From Mikania micrantha (lineage: Eukaryota; Streptophyta; Magnoliopsida; Asterales; Asteraceae): a stretch of DNA of 64,000 nt. A program made the position numbers and the translations under genes. Position 1 is the stretch's first letter; each line of letters begins with the position of its first letter. The stretch lies in NCBI GenBank assembly GCA_009363875.1, contig CM018682.1:61402031-61466030 (forward strand). The letters run 5' to 3'. This document shows, piece after piece, positions 1-10,158 of this stretch. The notes beneath the pieces were generated by a model. The model worked only from the letters and a program-made list of their open reading frames with translations, did no database searches and was not told the DNA's origin.

Positions 1-360
1 AAAAGAAGGTATCATATTAATCATGAGATTCACAAAGAAGCTGAATGCCAGTTTCACGAAAATGAAACAACAATAATGAAGCCCAAACCAAAACGGGTTT
101 GGAAGGTTGTTAACACTGATACCCAGGCTATTACTAAGGGGGAGAGTGTTAGAACATAAAGATAGTAAAAGCTTTAGGTGATTAATTATTGTTATTTGAT
201 TACAATATTTTAGAATACAACTCATATATTTGAGAAGGAGGAGAAACAATTTCAGATACGTGTATATCTTGATCTGTCCTAAGAAACTTGCTGGAAGCTA
301 CTGTTTGTCTCAAACGAGCTGATCAGAGAATAATCACCAAGCTGTTGTTAAGGGGGAGCC
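1..360 (+). mobile_element. Array unit 0, 3' end only
   Basis: This is the tail of a unit that begins outside the window. Positions 1-159 are the end of the gag C-terminal remnant, closing with TAA at 157-159 after the KPKPKRVWKVV motif. A polypurine-like stretch lies near 138 and a second one ends at 360, directly before the first LTR. Positions 160-350 are noncoding. Confidence 0.85.
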
Positions 361-882
361 TGTTAGTGCACAGATTTATGAATAGCTTTAGATGATTACT
401 TAAGACATTGCTTTTAGTCTTGATCATGTATTTTAGTTGTATTTTGTATTTTCCTTGAATTTCTAGTATTGGTCAAGTATTGATTGTCGATGCTATTCGT
501 ATCGATATGAGTTCCATCGATATTAGTAGCATCGACACGTATATTCTCGATACTAGTAGTATCGGTATGTTAGTTGTCTATATTAATAGTATCGATGTTG
601 CCGATACTAGTTGCCTATATATAGGCATGTGCTTGATTTTGTATGTAGTGCTTCATTCAAAATATTAAGATTTTCTTTGAATCTAGAGAGAGAAACATTT
701 TAGAGAGACTTTGCATTTCATTATTATTATAAATAGTCTTGTAATCCGATCTTCATTCAGTGAGAATTCAAATCATATACATTGTCTTCTTCATACTCTC
801 ACACACACATCGACACGTTTATGGATTCCGCAAGTTTTTGAGTCGAGAGATTTCAGTTTGATCCAATGAAAACAGACTTTCA
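361..882 (+). repeat. Representative array LTR (unit 1)
   Basis: The LTR starts TGTTAGTGCAC directly after a polypurine tract (AAGGGGGAGCC) and ends ACTTTCA two bases before a tRNA-type primer site, giving TG...CA ends and 522 bp. It contains dyad motifs around 480-605, a TATA box at 613-626 and a purine-rich stretch after it. The 5' boundary is uncertain: a second polypurine-TGTTAG junction lies about 210 bp upstream (148), which would make the LTR about 735 bp. The other LTRs are at 2752-3269, 5241-5762, 7730-8251, 10159-10680, 12588-13109, 15000-15521, 17428-17949, 33561-34072, 36044-36565, 38491-39012, 47689-48200, 50172-50693, 52619-53140, 55067-55588, 57526-58037, 60009-60520 and 62490-63004. 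Confidence 0.8.
613..626 (+). promoter_or_regulatory. Palindromic TATA box of the array LTR
   Basis: The sequence GCCTATATATAGGC is a perfect 14-bp palindrome placed mid-LTR, where a copia promoter would sit, just downstream of the GATACTAGTAGTATCGG dyads. Transcription would start about 30 bp downstream. In later units it is altered to TATATACAGG (units 7, 10, 11, 13-15) or TGTATATAGG (units 8, 9, 12, 16-18), so the promoter has changed by lineage. Confidence 0.65.
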
Positions 883-884
883 AG

Positions 885-896
885 TGGTATGAGAGA
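885..896 (+). promoter_or_regulatory. Primer binding site, initiator methionine tRNA type, degenerate
   Basis: TGGTATGAGAGA lies two bases after the LTR end. The usual plant copia site is TGGTATCAGAGC, so 10 of 12 bases agree. The same G substitution recurs in almost every unit, so it predates the amplification. Units 9 and 12 are worse (TGGTATGACACA), as is unit 8 (TGGTATGATAGA). Confidence 0.7.
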
Positions 897-1170
897 CTTA
901 GTGCTCGGTTCTGAGATCCCATTGTGTGTTTTGAATAGATTCGGATTGTTGAAGATTCAAAATTTGAAAGTTTGCAGCCACGTTATTAGACAAATTGGTC
1001 ATTTTCAGATGTGATTTTGATCAAATTGACGGGCTAGGTTGTGTATTTTTGAATTACGAAGAGATTGATATAAAATTCGACTTTTAACTCTTAAAAATGA
1101 AGATTTTAGAAGGATTCTTGTGATTTTTTGAGCTGTTCGTACTTAACAGATTTTTCAGCCAATTTATTGC

Positions 1171-1430
1171 ATCGATACTATTATTATCGACGGAATCTTC
1201 AACGATACTATTAGTATCGGTGGAATCTTGGGTGATACTATTAGTATCGACGGAATCTTTATCGATACTACTAGTAACGGTGGAATCTTCATCGATACTA
1301 TTAGTATCGGTGGAATCTTTGTAGATACTATTAGTATCGGTGAAATCTTTGTAGATACTATTAGTATCAGCATTGACTTTTTCATATTATTAGTATCAGC
1401 GTTGACTTTTGTAGATACTGTCAGTATATA
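1171..1430 (+). repeat. 30-bp dyad minisatellite in the leader (unit 1)
   Basis: About eight copies of a 30-bp module built on ATCGATACTATTAGTATCGG followed by TGGAATCTTC. The core GATACTATTAGTATC is an inverted repeat about one central base, so each copy could fold as a hairpin. Reading it in any frame gives a periodic nonsense peptide (GIFIDTISI or ILIVSTKIPP), so it is not treated as coding. Equivalents are given in each unit entry. Confidence 0.9.
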
Positions 1431-1470
1431 CAAAAACATGACTTAGAAAATTTTTCCTTGGGAATTCAAA

Positions 1471-2091
1471 ATGGAAAATTATTCAAGATTACCTACTTTG
1501 TTTAGTAAAACGGATACTGAAAATATGTCAAAGCTTCCGTTTCTTTTCACCCTTAGCGATTTTTCATCTTGGTATACACAATTTGAATAGTTTTTCGTGC
1601 TTGTTGACCCGAATCTCAAAATTCATACATTTGATGGATATTTTCAATCTAACCTCAATTGAGTTTATAAAAATTCATCATGATTAAATAAAGAAGAGAA
1701 GGAATGCTGTGATCGTGAGAAGAATGTTTTTACCTTGCTTTTTATGGCAATCTTCAAAGATATTTTTCAGACTTTCAAGCAGATCAAGAATTCTAAAGAT
1801 CTTTGGATTGCTATTGCCAACTTGTGTGATGAATCTAAATTGAAAAATGGTACTACTGATTTAAAAGATCAGATTGATGAACTGAAAGCTGAAGTTACGA
1901 GATCTAATAATAGATGTGATAAATTTAAATTGTTTAAACAAGAAAATACAAGATTAAAGAACGAAATTGAAGATTTGAAGATTAAATCTGAACTCCAGGA
2001 AAAGCGGATGGATGAAGATCATGTTGATATTTCTAAGGAAATATTCAAGTCAATATCCAAACCTGTTGAGTGTCAGAAGCAAAAGAGGTAG
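1471..2091 (+). pseudogene. gag remnant, unit 1
   Basis: It starts at the ATG of MENYSRL and aligns with the N-terminal gag of the inserted element (FTLSDFSSW matches LTLDDYPHW; the later FKQIKNSKDLW matches FRQFSSSKQLW). In-frame stops at 1588 (TAG), 1660 (TGA) and 1681 (TGA) break it, with no frameshift. A coiled coil follows (LKAEVTRSNNRCDKFKLF). It ends at TAG 2089-2091. Confidence 0.8.
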
Positions 2092-2751
2092 AGGAAAACA
2101 AGGAGGATGTCAAGAAAGTCGAGGAACAACAAGAAAAAGACAAAGAATGTCAACTTAATTGACTTATTGACTAAAGCTTTCAACGATTATTTCAAATAAA
2201 AAATATGAAGACAAAACATGTGTATAAAATTACATGCATATAATTCAAGGCATTATGTTCCAATTGTGAAACAGAATAATTACAAAATTTATGGTGGTTA
2301 TACACAAAGAAATACAATGTGTTTTCAATCGTATACTCAATCTTTTCAGCAAACTTGGAATACTCAGAGATCTGGTTCCAGTATGGATTGAAAAAGAAGG
2401 TATCATATTAATCATGAGATTCACAAAGAAGCTGAATGCCAGTTTCACGAAAATGAAACAACAATAATGAAGCCCAAACCAAAACGGGTTTGGAAGGTTG
2501 TTAACACTGATACCAAGGCTATTACTAAGGGGGAGAGTGTTAGAACATAAAGATAGTAAAAGCTTTAGGTGATTAATTATTGTTATTTGATTACAATATT
2601 TTAGAATACAACTCATATATTTGAGAAGGAGGAGAAACAATTTCAGATACGTGTATATCTTGATCTGTCCTAAGAAACTTGCTGGAAGCTACTGTTTGTC
2701 TCAAACGAGCTGATCAGAGAATAATCACCAAGCTGTTGTTAAGGGGGAGCC

Positions 2752-5240
2752 TGTTAGTGCACAGATTTATGAATAGCTTTAGATGATTACTTAAGACATT
2801 GCTTTTAGTCTTGATCATGTATTTTAGTTGTATTTTGTATTTTCCTTGAATTTCTAGTATTGGTCAAGTATTGATTGTCGATGCTATTCGTATCGATATG
2901 AGTTCCATCGATATTAGTAGCATCGACACGTATATTCTCGATACTAGTAGTATCGGTATGTTAGTTGTCTATATTAATAGTATCGATGTTGCCGATACTA
3001 GTTGCCTATATATAGGCATGTGCTTGATTTTGTATGTAGTGCTTCATTCAAAATATTAAGATTTTCTTTGAATCTAGAGAGAGAAACATTTTAGAGAGAC
3101 ATTGCATTTCATTATTATTATAATCTTGTAATCCGATCTTCATTCATTGAGAATTCAAATCATATACATTGCCTTCTTCATACTCTCACACACACATCGA
3201 CACGTTTATGGATTCCGCAAGTTTTTGAGTCGAGTGATCTCTGTTTGATCCAATGCAAACTGACTTTCAAGTGGTATGAGAGACTTAGTGCTCGGTTCTG
3301 AGATCCCAATGTGTGTTTTGAATAGACTCGCATTGTTGAAGATTCAAAATTTGAAAGTTTGTTGAAGATGAAAGTTTGCAGCCACATTTTTAGACAAATT
3401 GATCATTTTCAAATGTGATTTTGATCAAATCGACGGGCTAGGGTTGTGTACTTTTGAATTACGAAGAAATTGATATAAAATTCCACTTTTAACTCTCAAA
3501 ATTGAAGATTTTAGAAGGATTCTTGTGATTTTTCGAGCTGTTCGGACTTAACAGATTTTCCCGCCAATTTCTTGAATCGATACTATTATTATCGATTAAA
3601 TCTTCATCGATACTGTTAGTATCGGTGGAATCTTGGGTGATACTATTAGTATCGACGGAAACCTTATCGATACTATTAGTATCGGTGGAATCTTCATCGA
3701 TACTATTAGTATCTGTGGAATCTTGGGTGATACTATTAGTATCGACGGAAACTTTATCGATACTATTAGTATCGGTGGAATCTGCATAGATACTGTTAGT
3801 ATCGGTGGAATCTTTGTAGATACTATTAGTATCGGTGGAATCTTTGTAGATACTATTAGTATCAGCATTGACTTTTTCAGATTATTAGTATCAGCGTTGA
3901 CTTTTGTAGATACTATTAGCATCTACAAAAACAAGACTTCGAAAATTTTTCAAAGTATTGAAAATTTTTCCTCAGGAAATCAAAATGGAAAATTATTCAA
4001 GATTATCTACTTTGTTTAGTAATTCCGGTTCTTTTCACGCTTAGCGATTTTTCATCTTGGTGTACACAATTTGAAGCGTTTCTGGTGCTTGTTGACCCGA
4101 ATCTCAAAATTCATATATTTTTGATTGATATTTTCAACCTAAGCTCAATGGAGTTTATAAAAATTCATTAAGATTAAATACAGAAGAGAAGCAATGCTAT
4201 GATTGTGAGAAGAATGTTTTTACCTTGCTTTCTATGGCAATCTCCACAAGATATTTTTCGGACTTTCAAGCAGATCAAGAATTCTAATGATCTTTGGATT
4301 GCTATAGCCAACTTGTGTGATGATTCTAAATTGAAGAATTGTACTCTTGATTTAAAAGATCAGATTCACGAACTGAAAGCTGATGTTATGAGATTAAATA
4401 AAAGATGTGATAAATTTAAATTGTTTAAACAAGAAAATACAAGATTAAACAAAGAAATTGAAGATTTGAAAATTAAATCTGAACTCCAGGAAAAGCGGAT
4501 GGATGAAGATTATGTTGATATTTCTAAGGAAATATTTAAGTCAATATCCAAACCTGTTGAGTGTCAGAATCAAAAGAGGTAGAGGAAAACAAGGAGGAGG
4601 TCAAGAAAGTCGAGGAAAACAAGAAAAAGACAAAGAATGTCAACTTAATTGACTTATTGACTAAAGCTTTCAACGATTATTTCAAATAAAAAATATGAAG
4701 ACAAAACATGTGTATAAACCACATGCATATAATTCAAGGCATTCTGTTCCAATTGTGAAACAGAATAATTACAAAATTTATGGTGGTTATATACAAAGAA
4801 ATAAAATGTGTTTTCAATCGTATACTCAATCTTTTCAGCAAACTTGGAATACTCAGAGATCTGGTTCCAGTATGGATGGAAAAAGAAGGTATCATATTAA
4901 TCATGAGATTCACAAATAAGCTGAATGCCAGTTTCATTAAAATGAAACAACAATAATGAAGCCCAAACCAAAACGGGGTTGGAAGGTTGTTAACTCTGAT
5001 ACCCATGCTATTACTAAGGGGGAGACTGTTAGCACATAAAGATAGTAAAAGCTTTGGGTGATTAATTATTGTTATTTGATTACAATATTTTAGAATACAA
5101 CTCACATATTTGAGAAGGAGGAGAAACAATTTTAGATACTTGTAGATCTTGATCTGGCCTAAGAAACTTGCTGGAAGCTACTGTTTGTCTCAAACGAGCT
5201 GATAAGAGAATAATCACCAAGCTGTTGTTAAGGGGGAGCC
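2752..5240 (+). mobile_element. Array unit 2
   Basis: Parts: LTR 2752-3269 (518 bp), minisatellite 3576-3926 (the longest class, about 351 bp), gag remnant 3985-4582, gag C-terminal remnant 4695-5039 with a stop at 4917. The end of that remnant reads CTGTTAGCACATAA rather than GTGTTAGAACATAA, a variant shared only with unit 17. Confidence 0.87.
3985..4582 (+). pseudogene. gag remnant, unit 2
   Basis: A deletion of about 26 nt just after FSK removes the TEIENMSKL segment and shifts the frame near 4021. The common HIFLID frameshift follows near 4115. The coiled-coil half is open from 4199 and ends KPVECQNQKR. Confidence 0.78.
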
Positions 5241-7729
5241 TGTTAGTGCACGGATTTATCAATAGCTTTAGATGATTACTTAAGACATTGTTTTTAGTCT
5301 TGATCATGTATTTGAGTTGTATTTTGTATTTTCCTTGAATTTCTAGTATTAGTCAAGTATTCATTGTCGATGCTAATTGTATCAATATGAGTTCCATCGA
5401 TATTAGTAGCATCGACACGTATATTCTCGATACTAGTAGTATCGGTAAGTTAGTTGTCTATATTATTAGTATCGATGTTGCCGATACTAGTTGCCTATAT
5501 ATAGGCATGTGCTTGATTTTGTATGTAGTGCTTCATTCAAAATATTAAGATTTTCATTGAATCTAGAGAGAGAAACATTTTAGAGAGACTTTGCATTTCA
5601 TTATTATTATAAATAGTCTTGTAATCCGATCTTCATTCAATGAGAATTCAAATCATATACATTGTCTTCTTCATACTCTCACACACACATCGACACGTTT
5701 ATGGATTCCGCAAGTTTTTGAGTCGAGTGATCTCAGTTTGATCCAATGCAAACTGACTTTCAAGTGGTATGAGAGACTTAGAGCTCGGTTCTGAGATCCC
5801 ATTGTGTGTTTTGAATAGATTCGCATTGTTGAAGATTCAAAATTTGAAAGTTTGTTGAAGATGAAAGTTTGCAGCCACATTTTTAGACAAATTGATCATT
5901 TTCAAATGTGATTTTGATCAAATCGACGGGCTAGGGTTGTGTACTTTTGAATTACGAAGAAATTGATATAAAATTCGACTTTTAACTCTCAAAAATGATG
6001 ATTTTAGAAGGATTCTTGTGATTTTTGGAGTTGTTCAGACTTAACAGATTTTCCCGCCAATTTCTTTGAATCGATACTATTAGTATCGACGAAATCTTCA
6101 TCGATACTGTTAGTATCGGTGGAATCTTGGGTGATACTATTAGTATCGACGGAAACCTTATCGATACTATTAGTATCGGTGGAATCTTGGGTGATACTAT
6201 TAGTATCGACGGAAACTTTATCAATACTATTAGTATCGGTGGAATCTGCGTCGATACTATTAGTATCGGTGGAAACTTTGTAGATACTATCAGTATCGGT
6301 GGAATCTTTGTAGATACTATTAGTATCAGCATTGACTTTTTCAGATTATTAGTATCAGCGTTGACTTTTGTAGATACTATTAGTATCTACAAAAACAAAA
6401 CTTAGAAAATTTTTCAAAGTCTTGAAAATTTTTCCTCAGGAATTCAAAATGGAAAATTATTCAAGATTGTCTACTTTGTTTAGTAAAACGGAGATTGAAA
6501 ATATGTCAAAGCTTCCGGTTCTTTTCACGCTTAGCGATTTTTCATCTTGGTGTACACAATTTGAAGCTTTTCTGGTGCTTGTTGACCCGAATCTCATAAT
6601 TCATATATTTTTGATTGATATTTTCAACCTAAGCTCAATGGAGTTTATCAAAATTCATTAAGATTAGGTACAGAAGAGAAGGAATGCTATGATTGTGAGA
6701 AGAATGTTTTTACCTGGCTTGCTATGGCAATCTCCAAAGATATTTTTCGGACTTTCAAGCAGATCAAGAATTCTAATGATCTTTGGATTGCTATAGCCAA
6801 CTTGTGTGATGATTCTAAATTGTAGAATGGTACTCATGATTTAAAAGATCAGATTGATGAACTGAAAGCTGAAGTTATGAGATTAAATAAAAGATGTGAT
6901 AAATTTAAATTGTTTAAACAACAAAATACAAGATTAAACAAAGAAATTGAAGATTTGAAAATTAAATCTGAACTCCAGGAAAAGCGGATGGATGAAGATC
7001 ATGTTGATATTTCTAAGGAAATATTCAAGTCAATATCCAAACCTGTTGAGTGTCAGAAACAAAAGAGGTAGAAGAAAACAAGGAGGAGGTCAAGAAAGTC
7101 GAGAAAAACAAGAAAAAGAGAAAGAATGTCAACTTAATTGGCTTATTGACTAAAGCTTTCAACGATTATTTCAAATAAAAAATATGAAGACAAAACATGT
7201 GCATAAACCACATGCATATAATTCAAGGCATTCTGTTCCAATTGTGAAATAGAATAATTACAAAATTTATGGTGGTTATAGACAAAGAAATAAAATGTGT
7301 TTTCAATCGTATACTCAATCTTTTCAGCAAACTTGGAATACTCAGAGATCTGGTTCCAGTATGGATGGAAAAAGAAGGTATCATATTAATCATGAGATTC
7401 ACAAAGAAGCTGAATGCCAGTTTCACGAAAATGAAACAACAATAATGAAGCCCAAACCAAAACGGGTTTGGAAGGTTGTTAACACTGATTCCCAGGCTAT
7501 TACTAAGGGGGAGAGTGTTAGAACATAAAGATAGTAAAAGCTTTAGGTGATTAATTATTGTTATTTGATTACAATATTTTAGAATACAACTCATATATTT
7601 GAGAAGGATGAGAAACAATTTCAGATACGTGTAGATCTTGATCTGGCCTAAGAAACTTGATGGAAGCTACTGTTTGTCTCAAACGAGCTGATCAGAGAAT
7701 AATCTCCAAACTGTTGTTAAGGGGGAGCC
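5241..7729 (+). mobile_element. Array unit 3
   Basis: Parts: LTR 5241-5762, minisatellite 6070-6390 (321 bp), gag remnant 6449-7071, gag C-terminal remnant 7184-7528 with a TAG in the codon after IVK near 7248. Confidence 0.87.
6449..7071 (+). pseudogene. gag remnant, unit 3
   Basis: The first 70 codons are open to about 6608. There the HIFLID frameshift (insertion of T residues relative to the FDGYF frame of units 16 and 17) leads to an early stop. The downstream half carries a further TAG at 6823-6825. Confidence 0.78.
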
Positions 7730-10158
7730 TGTTAGTGCACGTATTTATCAATAGCTTTAGATGATTACTTAAGACATTGTTTTTAGTCTTGATCTTGTAT
7801 TTGAGTTGTATTTTGTATTTTCCTTGAATTTCTAGTATTGGTCAAGTATTCATTGTCGATGCTAATTGTATCGATATGAGTTCCATCGATATTAGTAGCA
7901 TCGACACGTATATTCTCGATACTAGTAGTATCGGTATGTTAGTTGTCTATATTAATAGTATCGATGTTGCCGATACTAATAGCCTATATATAGGCATGTG
8001 CTTGATATTGTATGTAGTGCTTCATTCAAAATATTAAGATTTTCTTTGAATCTAGAGAGAGAAACATTTTAGAGAGACTTTGCATTTCATTATTATTATA
8101 AATAGTCTTGTAATCCGATCTTCATTCAATGAGAATTCAAATCATATACATTGTCTTCTTCATACTCTCACACACACATCGACACGTTTATGGATTCCGC
8201 AAGTTTTTGAGTCGAGTGATCTCTGTTTGATCCAATGCAAACTGACTTTCAAGTGGTATGAGAGACTTAGTGCTCGGTTCTGAGATCCTATTGTGTGTTT
8301 TGAATAGATTCGCATTGTTGAAAATTCAAAATTTGAAAGTTTGTTGAAGATGAAAGTTTGCAGCCACATTTTTAGACAAATTGATCATTTTCAAATGTGA
8401 TTTTGATCAAATCGACGGGCTAGGGTTGTGTACTTTTGAATTACGAAGAAATTGATATAAAATTCGACTTTTAACTCTCAAAAATGAAGATTTTAGAAGG
8501 ATTCTTGTGATTTTTCGAGCTGTTCGGACTTAACAGATTTTCCCGCCAATTTCTTGAATCGATACTATTGGTATCGACGAAATCTTCATCGATACTGTTA
8601 GTATCTGTGGAATCTTGGGTGATACTATTAGTATCGACGGAAACCTTATCGATACTATTAGTATCGGTGGAATCTGCGTCGATACTATTAGTATCGGTGG
8701 AAACTTTGTAGATACTATTAGTATCGGTGGAATCTTTGTAGATACTATTAGTATCAGCATTGACTTTTTCAGATTATTAGTATCAGCGTTGACTTTTGTA
8801 GATACTATTAGTATCTACAAAAACAAGACTTAGAAAATTTTTCAAAGTCTTGAAAATTTTTCCTCAGGAATTCAAAATGGAAAATTATTCAAGATTGTCT
8901 ACTTTGTTTAGTAAAACGGAGATTGAAAATATGTCAAAGCTTCCGGTTCTTTTCACGCTTAGCGATTTTTCATCTTGGTGTACACAATTTGAAGCGTTTC
9001 TGGTGCTTGTTGACCCGAATCTCAAAATTCATATATTTTTGATTGATATTTTCAACCTAAGCTCAATGGAGTTTATAAAAAATCATTAAGATTAAATACA
9101 GAAGAGAAGGAATGCTATGATTGTGAGAAGAATGTTTTTACTTTGCTTTCTATGGCAATCTCCAAAGATATTTTTCGGACTTTCAAGCAGATCAAGAATT
9201 CTAATGATCTTTGGATTGCTATAGCCAACTTGTGTGACGATTCTAAATTGAAGAATGGTACTCATGATTTAAAAGATCAGATTGATGAACTGAAAGCTGA
9301 AGTTATGAGATTAAATAAAAGATTTGACAAATTTAAATTGTTTAAACCAGAAAATACAAGATTAAACAAAGAAATTGAAGATTTGAAGATTAAATCTGAA
9401 CTCCTGGAAAAGCGGATGGATGAAGATCATATTCATATTTCTAAGGAAATATTCAAGTCAATATCCAAACCTGTTGAGTGTCAGAAGCAAAAGAGGTAGA
9501 GGAAAACAAGGAGGAGGTCAAGAAAGTCGAGGAACAACAAGAAAAAGACAAAGAATGTCAACTTAATTTCCTAATTGACTAAAGCTTTCAACGATTATTT
9601 CAAATAAAAAATATGAAGACAAAACATGTGTATAAACCACATGCATATAATTCAAGGCATTGTGTTCCAATTGTGAAACAGAATAATTACAAAATTTATG
9701 CTGGTTATACACAAAGAAATAGAATGTGTTTTCAATCGTATACTCAATCTTTTCTGCAAACATGGAATACTCAGAGATCTGCTTCCAGTATGGATGAAAA
9801 AATAAGGTATCATATTAATCATGAGATTCACAAAGAAGCTGAATGCCAGTTTCACGAAAATGAAACAACAATAATGAAGCCCAAACCAAAACGGGTTTGG
9901 AAGGTTGTTAACACTAATACCCAGGCTATAACTAAGAGGGAGAGTGTTAGAACATAAAGATAGTAAAAGCTTTAGGTGATTAATTATCGTTATTTAATTA
10001 CAATATTTTAGAATACAACTCATATATTTGAGAAGGAGGAGAAACAATTTCAGATACGTGTAGATCTTGATCTGGCCTAAGAAACTTGCTGGAAGATACT
10101 GTTTGTCTCAAACGAGCTGATCAGAGAATAATCACCAAGCTGTTGTTAAGGGGGAGCC
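7730..10158 (+). mobile_element. Array unit 4
   Basis: Parts: LTR 7730-8251, minisatellite 8558-8818 (261 bp), gag remnant 8877-9499, intact-length gag C-terminal remnant 9613-9957 (114 codons). Confidence 0.88.
8877..9499 (+). pseudogene. gag remnant, unit 4
   Basis: It carries only the HIFLID frameshift near 9036. The frame is open from the ATG to 9089, and again from 9143 to 9499 in the frame of the coiled coil. Confidence 0.78.

Larger units (their letters stand above)
361..2751 (+). mobile_element. Array unit 1 (LTR plus gag-remnant internal region)
   Basis: Parts: LTR 361-882, primer site 885-896, minisatellite 1171-1430, gag remnant 1471-2091, gag C-terminal remnant 2205-2550, second polypurine tract ending at 2751. 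At 2391 bp it is the shortest full unit. Its gag keeps the ancestral FDGYFQS frame that most units have lost, but carries nonsense codons. In this it resembles units 16-18 at the far side of the window more than its neighbours. Confidence 0.88.

Noticed and set aside
1171..1430. CRISPR-like array
   Set aside because: The 30-bp modules are contiguous with no unique spacers, in a plant retrotransposon leader.
1164..1446. Open frames on both strands over the leader repeat (peptides such as ILIVSTKIPP and GIFIDTISI), repeated in every unit
   Set aside because: They are translations of the 30-bp minisatellite, whose period is a multiple of three; they have no protein family features and change length with repeat number.
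2174..2200. DLLTKAF in the array unit read as the pol C-terminus (compare DLFTKAFDKPRF)
   Set aside because: Seven residues only; the surrounding sequence continues as gag C-terminal remnant in units 16 and 17, and no other pol motif is present, so I treat it as chance.
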